A DNA stretch of 48,296 bases, from positions 1 to 48,296 of the forward strand of contig CAYJOD010000046.1 of assembly GCA_964371655.1 (NCBI GenBank), given 5' to 3'. Under the pieces are notes generated by a model. That model saw only the letters and a program-made list of their open reading frames with translations, made no database searches and was not told where the DNA came from. Below, one piece after another: positions 17,262 to 25,003 of this stretch (its first letter is position 1; the number at the start of each line of letters is the position of its first letter). Both the position numbers and the translations under genes were made by a program. The stretch is from CAZGSN01 sp964371655. Its GTDB lineage: Bacteria; Desulfobacterota; Binatia; HRBIN30.

Positions 17262-19682
17262 TCAAGGAACGGAGCTTGGGTCGGGAGAAACGTCATAGAA
17301 CGGCACCGCCTCCCAACCCTCCGCGGTCTCCCAGGCCAAGCGCACGCCGGTGTCCGAGTCCCGTGGAATAACTGCGAATGCAGTGACATGGTGCTCCCCC
17401 GCCGCTAGCTCCACAGTCTCCCGGAAGGGTTTGCCATCGATCTTGACGTCGAGCGCTGCCCCGCCACGTGTCTGCAACGCGAAGTGGTAAGTGCGGGAAG
17501 CGGGTACCACCATCGTTCCGCTCCACTCGACCGAGCACGGCACGCGTGGGTCCTGCACGTAGTAACACTGCGGCGGATACGTTCCGAAGCCGATCAACGG
17601 CTCGGGACGTTCGACGATCGGATCGCCGGTTGGTTCCCTCCCATGAAAGTAGCGTGCCGTGAGCCGCATCGACAAGGAAACCGGTTTACGAACGGTGGGT
17701 AAGTTGCATGCAATGAGCGTGATGTAGGGGTTCGCCGCTTCGATGAAATCCGCGCATTGCGTTCCTGGATAGACGGCCTGCAGCAAACGCGCCGTCTCTT
17801 TCCGTTCGTAAGGTTCCTGCAGGACTACGGAAAGCGGCAACGCCTTCACGGGTAGCTGCTTGGGCGGCAGGATCTCCGTGAGATCGGCAACTACTTCTCC
17901 GGGAATAAGATCCCCGATGAGCCAGTAGAAATCGGATGGCGAAAAGAAATGCCGTATATCCGAGAGCAAGAGCGTGTAGTGGCCCGCCCCCACGGTCCGG
18001 CCGTAGTGTACGATCGCCAAATAGCGGCTGGCATGAAGGGCCTGTTGGACGAAGCGGTTGTTGGCCATTTTGTTGAAGTAGACGTTGTATCCCCACCACG
18101 TCGAGAACGCCGCGCCGACAATCAAGGCCGGGACGCCGAGCCCATAGAACATGACGCGCGGCAAACGCCGTCCCAGCGAGACAGTTCGATCGATAAAGAT
18201 CGCCGCCAACGCCGCGACAAATGGGGTGACGCCTTGTAGCCGGCGCACGTCGAGGTTTTGTACGAAGACTGTCCCACCGACCATCACGAACAGGAACATG
18301 AACAGAACCCAAGCGTGATAGGGCCGTCTCGGAAAGACCAGGCAAAGAAAGATGCCGCCGACAAATGCAACCGATGTGAGCGGATCGAGCATTGGCTCGC
18401 CGGGTTCGTTGAATGTGTCAGCCCCGTCGCCCTTGTGCATGAAGATTCGTGCCGTCTCACGGATGCGACGGATCCGCTGCTCGATGAAGCGCTGCGGATC
18501 GCTCGAGTAGTAGTCCTTGTTCGACAAAGAACGGTTCGCAGCTTCGAAGTAGTACCCCGGTTGCGCAGCGTTGTAGGCCACCTGCCGGTAGATCGGTGCG
18601 GCCATCGCCACCATCATCGCCAGTTGCAACACGACAGCGATGACATCTCGTCGAAAGAAACTCTTTAGCCGGGTCCGATCCTGCTCGTCCGTCGCCCGCC
18701 GCCTAGACAAGAGATCATTCAGCGAGATCGCGCCGAGCACGAGAAGGACCACCAACGGCGTACCGCGGTAGGCGGCGTACGCGTATAGACAATAGGCACT
18801 CAAGAGCGCTGCCCACGGCATGCTTGCAAGGCGGTGGCTGCGGCATGTCCTCAGCAGGAGGGCGAACGCGGCGATGACGAGGAGGTTGGTTGGGAAGATT
18901 GCGTGCGCGCAACGCGAGTAGATGATGTTCCAACTGGAAACAGCCCAGAGAAAGGTGCCGGCGAGAGCCGCCGGCTTGGACACGATCTGTCGCAGCAACA
19001 GGTAGAGCGGGAAAACCGTGATGGCACTCACGATCGTATACGGGATACGAATGATATTGATCGTGCGATCGCCGAAAAACCAAATACTGGCCGCGGTGAT
19101 GTAGTTGTCGAAGAGGAACTCCCAATAGTAGACGCCATGGAGCATGAAGTTCGCTCGCATCCCAGTCTGCGGTTCCTCGATCGCATGCATGGTGTAAGCG
19201 CCCGGGAAATCGGTGTAGCGGTAGAAGCGCAGGACGGTGCCCAGGGCGAAGATCGCGAGCAGCGCCACGATCTCGGCGCGACTCCAGCCTGGCAGGGACT
19301 TACCCTTGGGATCGAGACCATAGAAGCCCAGAGACGCCAGGCTGGTGCCGGCGATGATGAGCAACCAACCTTTGTTCACCCAAACTTGAAAATTTATGGT
19401 CAGAAGGTAGGAGCCGGCACCGACAGCAGCGATGCCGAGTAGGATCAGCGGTACCCCTACCCATGCCGGCCAGCGCCGCCCACCTTCGAAGGGCCCTGCT
19501 TCGATCGCCGGCCACGGTTCCTGGACGCGTAGCAAGACCGCCGCTGCCAGTGCCGCCGCGAGGAATACCATGGTGGCGAAATCGTTGTTCGGGTCGAGAC
19601 GGATCTCGTATTGCCCATACGCCATCGCCGCAATCGCAGCCCAGCAGACGAGGGCAAGCAGGATCCCAGATAGTCGCTTCAT
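17262..19682 (-). CDS. GT39-like membrane glycosyltransferase with C-terminal PA14-like domain
   Basis: 806 residues: roughly a dozen hydrophobic segments in the first ~530, then a soluble region and a C-terminal ~135-residue PA14-like domain (from about 670: SMRLTARYFHG, VEWSGTMVVP, HFALQTRGGAALDVKIDGK), a fold that often binds carbohydrate. The membrane part resembles ArnT/PMT-type enzymes, which move a sugar from a polyprenyl phosphate to a target on the outer face. The first large loop carries an acidic pair at 169-170 (Glu-Glu) where this family usually has Asp-Glu. A paralogue lies at 25004; both share SKPAA[IL]AGT in an equivalent helix. The acceptor is unknown. The upstream spacer contains a CCTGAGCC-type hairpin. 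Confidence 0.85.
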   Translation of the reverse strand: MKRLSGILLALVCWAAIAAMAYGQYEIRLDPNNDFATMVFLAAALAAAVLLRVQEPWPAIEAGPFEGGRRWPAWVGVPLILLGIAAVGAGSYLLTINFQVWVNKGWLLIIAGTSLASLGFYGLDPKGKSLPGWSRAEIVALLAIFALGTVLRFYRYTDFPGAYTMHAIEEPQTGMRANFMLHGVYYWEFLFDNYITAASIWFFGDRTINIIRIPYTIVSAITVFPLYLLLRQIVSKPAALAGTFLWAVSSWNIIYSRCAHAIFPTNLLVIAAFALLLRTCRSHRLASMPWAALLSAYCLYAYAAYRGTPLVVLLVLGAISLNDLLSRRRATDEQDRTRLKSFFRRDVIAVVLQLAMMVAMAAPIYRQVAYNAAQPGYYFEAANRSLSNKDYYSSDPQRFIEQRIRRIRETARIFMHKGDGADTFNEPGEPMLDPLTSVAFVGGIFLCLVFPRRPYHAWVLFMFLFVMVGGTVFVQNLDVRRLQGVTPFVAALAAIFIDRTVSLGRRLPRVMFYGLGVPALIVGAAFSTWWGYNVYFNKMANNRFVQQALHASRYLAIVHYGRTVGAGHYTLLLSDIRHFFSPSDFYWLIGDLIPGEVVADLTEILPPKQLPVKALPLSVVLQEPYERKETARLLQAVYPGTQCADFIEAANPYITLIACNLPTVRKPVSLSMRLTARYFHGREPTGDPIVERPEPLIGFGTYPPQCYYVQDPRVPCSVEWSGTMVVPASRTYHFALQTRGGAALDVKIDGKPFRETVELAAGEHHVTAFAVIPRDSDTGVRLAWETAEGWEAVPFYDVSPDPSSVP

Positions 19683-19740
19683 GATGTAGCTGGGCGTTAT
19701 TCCAATCTAGAAGCGGTCGCGCAAGGCTGGCGGGAAACTC

Positions 19741-19850
19741 AGGCTTGGGGCTGGGGAGATGAGTTTCGGCGTCACCTGAGCCTGAGCCCGTGCCTCCAGC
19801 CTCAGCCGTCGAAAGGCATAGGCGAGACATAGGCTGAGGCTTAGGGTGGT
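19741..19850. repeat. GCCTGAGCC/GGCTGAGGC hairpin spacer
   Basis: CCTGAGCCTGAGCC and GCCTCCAGCCTCAGCC on the left face GGCTGAGGCTTAGG on the right; AGGCTTGGGGCTGGGG precedes. It occupies the gap between the glycosyltransferase and the thiolase-like gene, both on the minus strand. Confidence 0.75.
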
Positions 19851-19855
19851 GCTGC

Positions 19856-21325
19856 TCACGACACCAGCTCGGCGCCGCGCACGCTCAAGGCTTGGCCGCA
19901 CATTTCACTCTCGGTCATCGCGGTCGCGCGCGCTCGGTCCGGGACGGCGATGAGCGTGCGGCGCCCGTCTGGCAAATCGCAAATCAGGACAGCGCGTGAT
20001 GGTGTGCCGCTGTCGTAGATCACTGTGTACGACGCAACCGTTGCCAGGCCTTCGTAGTCGTCGACGACCTCGACGACGTTCGTTGCCGCCGCGACCTCGA
20101 CGCTGACATCGTCGACCCGACAGGCAGCAACGGGCGGCCGCGTCGACCACAGGCTGACACCCTGTTTGGTCAGCATGCCGCTAACCGCGGTGACCATCCC
20201 CGTGCTGCCGCGATCGGCGCGCAGGATCTCGGTCATGCGCACCATGGCTTGCAAGACGAAGTTGTTCAGCGGTCCGCCAGCGAAGGCCATGCCGCCGGTG
20301 ACGGTAAGGGCACGATCGGCGGGAGCTCGCAGCTCGCGCTGCTGGATACGAACCGCAACTGGAAAGCAGCTGTACAGCTCGAAGTGGGCGATGTCCTCGA
20401 TGCGTTGCTGGGCAACTTCGAGAGCGCGCGCGCCGGCGATGCGGAAGCCGTGCGAACGGTGCAACTCGACCCGCTGCGACAGCGGCAGCATGTGATTCGA
20501 CTCGCTCACCGCCCGTGGAAACACCCACTTGCTCTCGGGGATCCCTGCCGCCCGCGCCACCGCGACCGAACACAAGATCAGTGCAGCCGCCTGGTCGACG
20601 TTCCACTGCGAGTTGTGCAGCCTGGTGTACGGAAAGGCGAGCATGCGGTTGCGATCGTCAGCGCCGGCGATGTCCTCTGCACTCACCGGCGTGCGCTTCC
20701 ACGCCTGCGGATTCGCCGCCGCGACGCGGCTGAAGCCGGCCCACAGTTCGGCGATTTCGCGGCGATGCTGATCGAGGCTCAACCCTTCGGCATAGCGCAG
20801 GGCATTTTCCATGATGCTGTATTGATTGACGGGCATGAGCAGACCGAGATCGGCTTCGCGCTGGCTCCAGATTTCACGCGCGGGACGCAGAACACTGTCG
20901 GGCTCGGCATCGTCCTGCGTGGTCAGCGGCGCCTCGACGCCGCTCATCTGCGCGCGCAGGGCGCGGTACTTCGCCTCACCGCCGGCGATCAGAGCGACAT
21001 CTTCCTTGCCCGCGGCAATTGCCTCGACGGCCGCACCGAACAGAGTCGTCTGCAGCACCCCGATCTCGGCGAGGTGCGTCCTGGCGTGCGTGGCGCCACA
21101 GCGCGCGGCGATAAGGCGCCCCGGATCGCCGTAGTCCCAGAACCCGCGCGGCACCCGGATCGAGTCGGCACGCGCGAGTAGATCGCGGCAACCAGCATCG
21201 GCGGCGGCGCGCTCGACGGCGGCGATCATCAGCTCGATGGGTTCGAGCGCCTGCAATGGATCGTCGAGCTTCTGCTGAACGGCGCCAGCGCCGACGAGGA
21301 TCGGGGTATGTGGATCGAGCTGCAT
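19856..21325 (-). CDS. Thiolase-like protein (TLP1 type) with extra C-terminal domain
   Basis: 489 residues of acetyl-CoA acetyltransferase fold, starting MQLDPHTPILVGAGAVQQ. The core shows the DVALIAGGEA block and the ELYSCFP motif seen in thiolase-like proteins. In the place of the usual nucleophile (CGSG-Q) I read EIGVLQ with no Cys, and the last conserved CxG is replaced by GGMAFAGGPLNNF. The final ~90 residues (VEVVDDYEGLATVASYTVIY onward) match the extra C-terminal domain described for mycobacterial TLP1. It probably binds CoA esters, but classic thiolase activity is doubtful. It is annotated as acetyl-CoA acetyltransferase in many genomes. It stands alone among repeats. Confidence 0.85.
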   Translation of the reverse strand: MQLDPHTPILVGAGAVQQKLDDPLQALEPIELMIAAVERAAADAGCRDLLARADSIRVPRGFWDYGDPGRLIAARCGATHARTHLAEIGVLQTTLFGAAVEAIAAGKEDVALIAGGEAKYRALRAQMSGVEAPLTTQDDAEPDSVLRPAREIWSQREADLGLLMPVNQYSIMENALRYAEGLSLDQHRREIAELWAGFSRVAAANPQAWKRTPVSAEDIAGADDRNRMLAFPYTRLHNSQWNVDQAAALILCSVAVARAAGIPESKWVFPRAVSESNHMLPLSQRVELHRSHGFRIAGARALEVAQQRIEDIAHFELYSCFPVAVRIQQRELRAPADRALTVTGGMAFAGGPLNNFVLQAMVRMTEILRADRGSTGMVTAVSGMLTKQGVSLWSTRPPVAACRVDDVSVEVAAATNVVEVVDDYEGLATVASYTVIYDSGTPSRAVLICDLPDGRRTLIAVPDRARATAMTESEMCGQALSVRGAELVS

Positions 21326-21377
21326 CGCGCCTTCGTAGTCCGTCGCGCGGCGAGCGTCGAGGCGTCGGACCGAACCA

Positions 21378-21413
21378 AAGGGACAGTCTCCTTTTCAGGG
21401 GGGACTGTCCCTC
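21378..21413. repeat. GGGACAGTC/GACTGTCCC hairpin
   Basis: A 9-bp perfect inverted pair (GGGACAGTC ... GACTGTCCC) with a 14-nt loop containing CCTTTTCAGG. A common REP-like form in Gram-negative genomes; related half-copies are at about 27480 and 35043. It lies upstream of the thiolase-like gene. Confidence 0.8.
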
Positions 21414-21417
21414 AATG

Positions 21418-21563
21418 GCTCACGCGAAGCCGCGAAGGACGCGAAGAAGAGACAGGCATGACGAACATCCAAGACTTCTCAGCTGAGATCGTCGCCGCGG
21501 CTTTCGTGAGTTGTATCGACAACGATCATCGAGACTTCGCGTCTTCGCGCCTTCGCGTGAACC
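21418..21563. repeat. CGCGAAGGACGCGAAG/CTTCGCGTCTTCGCG inverted repeat
   Basis: The left arm (about 21418-21450) holds three CGCGAAG units; the right arm (about 21532-21561) holds three CTTCGCG units in inverse order, ending GCGTGAACC against the left TCACGC. About 80 bp between the arms show no gene. It is located between the thiolase-like gene and rlmD. Confidence 0.85.
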
Positions 21564-21617
21564 AAGCACAATTGTAGGTGTCAGATCGCCATCCCGCGCG
21601 GCGGTCCGTCCTCGTCG

Positions 21618-22862
21618 CTAGCGCCGCTCCAGGGTCGCGACGCACTCGACGTGCTCGGTTTGCGGCAGCATGTCGAAGGGCTGCACGCACAGGGTGGCGT
21701 ACCCGTGTTCCGCAAACCAGTCGAGGTCGCGCGCCAGGGTGTTTGGATCACACGAGACGTAAACGATGCGGCGCGGCTGCGCGGCGGCGATCGCTTCACG
21801 TGTTGCGGCGTCGGCGCCTTTGCGCGGCGGGTTGAGGGTGACGACGTCGATGCGCGGCAGGCGCTGCGCGAGCGCGGCGAGACCGGCAGCGGCTTCAGCG
21901 CAGTCGAAGCGCACGTTATGGAAGCCGTTGAGGCGAACGTTGCCCTTGGCGTCGGCGATCGCAATGCGCGACGCTTCGATGCCGAATACGTTCCCGCCAT
22001 AGCCGGCAAGAAAGAACGCCAGCGCCCCGGCACCGCAATAGAGGTCCACGGCCACGTCGGCGGCGCTCAGCTGGGCTTGTGCGCTGGCATAGAGATAGAG
22101 CTTGCGCGCCACCTGGATGTTGGCCTGCAGGAAGGCACCGGCGTGGGTCTTGAGCTTCAAATCAGCGACGCGCTCGACCAACGCATCTTCGCGGGTCAGA
22201 GCCACGAACTCGTCGCCGAAGATGACGTTGCCGGGAGATTGGTTGACGTTCTGAACGACGCTGACGACGCCGGGAATGCCTTCCAGCGCGCGCACGAGCG
22301 GTCCCTTCTTCGGAAGCTGCGGACCGTTGGTGACCAAGACGATCTGCGCCCGTTTCGCCCAGTTGCTGATGCGCACGACGAAATAACGCAGGACGCCCTG
22401 GCGCGTCTCTTCGTCGTAGATCGGAATGTCGAGCTGATCGAGCAACGGCGCGGCGCGGCGCAGGACGGCGGTGATGAGCGGATGGTGGACCGCGCAGTTG
22501 CGAATGTCGACGACATCGTGCGTGCCCGGCTTGTAGATACCGAGCAGCACGCCGGGCCGGGCGCGGCGCACCACCAGCTTCGCCTGGTTGCGATAACCGA
22601 AGGCGCGCGGCGAACCGACCACCTCGGCCACATCGATGCCGCCGAGGCTCGCATACTCGCGCATCGCCGCCACGACCCGAGCGTGTTTGAGCTCCAGCTG
22701 CTCGCCGTAAGGTTTACCGATGAACGTACAACCGACACAATGCGGATAGTGAGCGCAGGGCAGATCGCGACCGGTATGCCCAACCAGCCGTTGGCTGGCA
22801 CCCGAGGAAGGGATTGAACAGGACTCAACAGAAGGAAGAGAAGGCGAATTCTTCGATGACAC
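21618..22862 (-). CDS. rlmD: 23S rRNA (uracil-5-)-methyltransferase, RlmD/RumA family
   Basis: 414 residues. It methylates a uridine of 23S rRNA (U1939 in E. coli for RlmD) using SAM and an iron-sulfur cluster. The four cluster cysteines are Cys36, Cys42, Cys45 (CAHYPHCVGC) and Cys123 (RNCAVHH). The C-terminal part shows LYCGAGALAF (SAM site), NPPRKG, and SCDPNTLARD with the nucleophile Cys. The usual N-terminal TRAM domain is absent. The only start I can find is a GTG at 22862; the first ~20 residues (SLPSVESCSIPSS) are read from a repeat related to the one around the next gene, so the true N terminus is uncertain. The exact uridine target (RlmD or a close relative) is also open. Confidence 0.88.
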   Translation of the reverse strand: MSSKNSPSLPSVESCSIPSSGASQRLVGHTGRDLPCAHYPHCVGCTFIGKPYGEQLELKHARVVAAMREYASLGGIDVAEVVGSPRAFGYRNQAKLVVRRARPGVLLGIYKPGTHDVVDIRNCAVHHPLITAVLRRAAPLLDQLDIPIYDEETRQGVLRYFVVRISNWAKRAQIVLVTNGPQLPKKGPLVRALEGIPGVVSVVQNVNQSPGNVIFGDEFVALTREDALVERVADLKLKTHAGAFLQANIQVARKLYLYASAQAQLSAADVAVDLYCGAGALAFFLAGYGGNVFGIEASRIAIADAKGNVRLNGFHNVRFDCAEAAAGLAALAQRLPRIDVVTLNPPRKGADAATREAIAAAQPRRIVYVSCDPNTLARDLDWFAEHGYATLCVQPFDMLPQTEHVECVATLERR

Positions 22863-22976
22863 AGGAATTTACCTGAAGAAAGGAATTGAACAGGAGCTAA
22901 CGGAGAAAACGGAGAACGAAGGCTGAAACGCGGAGAAGAATCCCTCCGTTAACTCTGTTGGCTCCTGTTGACCCTT
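22803..22976. repeat. AACAGGAG-AACGGAG word repeat, left flank of GxxExxY gene
   Basis: Two parts. 22810-22848 has TTGAACAGGACTCAACAG and falls in the rlmD start. 22881-22976 is an imperfect hairpin whose left arm (AACAGGAGCTAACGGAG) is answered by CTCCGTTAACTCTGTTGGCT-type sequence at 22944-22976. The same word returns in inverted orientation at 23421-23455, on the other side of the nuclease gene. Confidence 0.85.
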
Positions 22977-22981
22977 CCGTT

Positions 22982-23383
22982 TCATCGGTTTGCTCCCGGC
23001 AAGATCAACCGCCTGATTCCGTCGGTGACTTTGGTCTCGTGGAAATTGATGAGCAGACCAAGCGGAACATCCAGCAGCTTCATGTAGCTCAAGAGTTGCG
23101 CCTTATGGATCGGCAGAATTCCCTCCACAGCTTTCGCTTCCACTACAACGCAACCCTCGACCAGGACGTCGCAGCGCAGCGGTTCTTCGCGGGTGAAGCC
23201 TTTGTATTCGATCAGCACGGTCTTCTGGCTAACATAGCTCAGGCCGCGCAACCCAAGTTCTTTGGTGAAGCACCATTCGTAGATGGATTCGATCAAGCCC
23301 GGCCCCTTGTCGCGATGGACGGCGATGGCGGCAGCGATGATCGTCTCGGTCAACCCAGATGCTTTTTCGAATAAGGGATGCAT
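22982..23383 (-). CDS. GxxExxY family protein (PD-(D/E)XK nuclease fold)
   Basis: 133 residues. The family name motif is read in GLIESIY (Gly-x-x-Glu-x-x-Tyr) after AVHRDKGPG; the nuclease core is RCDVLVEG followed by VVVEAKAV (Asp and Glu-x-Lys metal ligands), and the end is INFHETKVTDGIRRLIL, typical of the family. Function is not established; a nuclease of the restriction-endonuclease superfamily is predicted. The start ATG (MHPLFEKAS) is clear. Both sides carry the same AACAGGAG/AACGGAG word in inverted orientation, as if the gene were part of a repeat-bounded unit. The small size and isolation from neighbours agree with a mobile or selfish gene. Confidence 0.92.
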   Translation of the reverse strand: MHPLFEKASGLTETIIAAAIAVHRDKGPGLIESIYEWCFTKELGLRGLSYVSQKTVLIEYKGFTREEPLRCDVLVEGCVVVEAKAVEGILPIHKAQLLSYMKLLDVPLGLLINFHETKVTDGIRRLILPGANR

Positions 23384-23387
23384 GGCT

Positions 23388-23455
23388 GGACGGAGAGTAA
23401 ACAGAGATTCCGAATTTCGTCTCTGTTCTCTCCGTTTTCTCCTGTTGAATCTTAT
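23388..23455. repeat. Right-flank AACAGGAG-AACGGAG word repeat of GxxExxY gene
   Basis: ACGGAGAGTAAACAGAG (23390-23406) pairs with CTCTGTTCTCTCCGT (23421-23435), then CTCCTGTTGAA continues the word. Read on the minus strand it is the 5' untranslated leader of the nuclease gene: TTCAACAGGAG, AAAACGGAG, GAACAGAG. Confidence 0.85.
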
Positions 23456-23488
23456 CTTCCGACCGGTGCAATCCGTGAGATCCGTGGT

Positions 23489-24007
23489 TCACTCCGCGCT
23501 CCGATAGTGTCCACTGCGGCCGCCTCTTTTTTCGATGAGGCGCACCTCGGTGATGACCATACCGCGATCGACGGCCTTGCACATATCGTAGACGGTGAGG
23601 GCGGCGACGCTGGCGGCGGTGAGCGCCTCCATTTCGACGCCGGTGTTACCGGTCACCTTGACGCGCGCCTCGATCTGCAGCGCGTCGACGGCGACGGGGC
23701 GCAGGTCGACCGCCGCCACCTGGATCGGCAGCGGGTGGCACAGCGGAATGAGGTTAGCCGTGCACTTGGCGGCCATGATTCCGGCGACGCGGGCGACGGC
23801 GAAGACTTCACCCTTGGCGATCTCACCGCGCTGGATCAGACGCAACGTCTCGGGCTTCATGCGCACGACGGCACGCGCCGTGGCTTCGCGCTGGGTGGCG
23901 GGCTTGGCACTGACGTCGACCATCTGCGCCCTGCCCTGCGCGTCGACGTGCGACAAGCGCGATGAGGGCCGCGACGGCGTTTTCTTGCTTGCCTTCTTTG
24001 CTGTCAC
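23489..24007 (-). CDS. moaC: Cyclic pyranopterin monophosphate synthase
   Basis: Converts the GTP-derived 3',8-cyclo intermediate to cPMP in molybdenum cofactor synthesis. 172 residues with LSHVDAQGRAQMVDVSAKP, IPLCHPLP, and VEMEALTAASVAALTVYDMC blocks; the catalytic Lys/Asp region lies in DMCKAVDRGM. The N terminus has a Lys-rich extension (TAKKASKKTPSRPSSR) from a GTG that has a GAGG site 5-6 bp upstream; a TTG at 23956 would remove it but has no ribosome site. It is divergent from trxB with only 16 bp between the start codons. Another Mo-cofactor gene, mobA, is at 38928. Confidence 0.95.
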   Translation of the reverse strand: MTAKKASKKTPSRPSSRLSHVDAQGRAQMVDVSAKPATQREATARAVVRMKPETLRLIQRGEIAKGEVFAVARVAGIMAAKCTANLIPLCHPLPIQVAAVDLRPVAVDALQIEARVKVTGNTGVEMEALTAASVAALTVYDMCKAVDRGMVITEVRLIEKRGGRSGHYRSAE

Positions 24008-24023
24008 TATAACCTCGCACCTT

Positions 24024-24962
24024 ATGAACCATCACCGGCTAATCATCCTCGGGTCCGGCCCCGCCGGCCTCACCGCGGCTCTCTACGCCGCCCGCGCCAA
24101 CCTCGCCCCGATCATCGTCGAAGGGAGCCAGCCCGGCGGCCAGCTTACTATCACGACCGAGGTGGAAAACTATCCTGGCTTCCCGGATGGCCTGCAGGGC
24201 CCGGAGCTGATGGACCTCTTTCGCCGTCAAGCCGAGCGCTTTGGGACGGAATTCGTGTACGGCGAGGTGACGGGCGTCGACCTGAGCAAGCGCCCGTTCG
24301 TGCTTCAGGTCGGCAAGGAAGAGCGTTCCTGTGATGCCCTCATCATCGCCACGGGGGCGACCGCAAAGCTGCTCGGCATCGAGTCGGAGCGCAAGCTCAT
24401 GGGGCACGGCGTCTCGGCGTGCGCGACCTGCGACGGGTTCTTCTTCAAGGGCAAGGAGATCGTCGTCGTCGGCGGTGGCGATACGGCCATGGAAGAGGCG
24501 ACCTTTCTGACCAAGTTCGCCAGCAAGGTGACCATCATCCATCGTCGCGATCAGCTGCGTGCCTCGAAGATCATGCAGGAGCGCGCGCAAAAGAACGCCA
24601 AGATAGCGTTCGTCTGGGACAGCGTGATCACCGAGATCGTAGGCACCGCCGACAAGGATGGCGTCACCGGTATTCGCCTCAAGAACCTCAAGACGGGAGC
24701 CGAGTCGGACTTCCGTTGCGACGGCGTGTTCATGGCGATCGGGCACCAGCCCAACACCAAGCTGTTCGGCAGCCAGCTGAAGATGGACGAGAGCGGCTAT
24801 CTGCTAACGCAAGCGGGCTCGACGTACACCAGCGTGCCCGGGGTGTTTGCGTGCGGCGACGTTCAAGACCACGTCTACCGTCAAGCGATCACGGCCGCCG
24901 GCTCAGGCTGCATGTCCGCGATCGACGCGGAACGGTGGCTGGAGAGCCAGGCGAGTGAATGA
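24024..24962 (+). CDS. trxB: Thioredoxin-disulfide reductase
   Basis: FAD/NADPH enzyme that reduces thioredoxin. 312 residues, the usual length for the low-molecular-weight type. It shows the FAD-binding LGSGPAGLTAALYAARA (9-25), the redox pair Cys133/Cys136 in CATCDG, the NADPH-binding VVGGGDTAMEEA, and the C-terminal FACGDVQDHVYRQAITAAG. The start at MNHHRLIIL fits the family; an in-frame extension of 143 codons upstream overlaps moaC and is rejected. The start-codon distance to moaC is 16 bp. Confidence 0.97.
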   Translation: MNHHRLIILGSGPAGLTAALYAARANLAPIIVEGSQPGGQLTITTEVENYPGFPDGLQGPELMDLFRRQAERFGTEFVYGEVTGVDLSKRPFVLQVGKEERSCDALIIATGATAKLLGIESERKLMGHGVSACATCDGFFFKGKEIVVVGGGDTAMEEATFLTKFASKVTIIHRRDQLRASKIMQERAQKNAKIAFVWDSVITEIVGTADKDGVTGIRLKNLKTGAESDFRCDGVFMAIGHQPNTKLFGSQLKMDESGYLLTQAGSTYTSVPGVFACGDVQDHVYRQAITAAGSGCMSAIDAERWLESQASE

Positions 24963-24965
24963 ACG

Positions 24966-24998
24966 GGAGGGGCTCGGGGCTGGGGGCTCGGGGCTAGC
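24966..24998. repeat. GGGGCTCGGGGCTGGG spacer
   Basis: Tandem GGGGCT(C/G)GGG units between trxB and the glycosyltransferase. The same word and its complement recur at 27228-27380 after the glycosyltransferase gene. Confidence 0.8.
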
Positions 24999-25003
24999 GT
25001 AGT

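Noticed and set aside
22958..23374. Plus-strand frame opposite the GxxExxY gene
   Set aside because: The minus strand has the full family motif set and a clear start; the plus frame has none.
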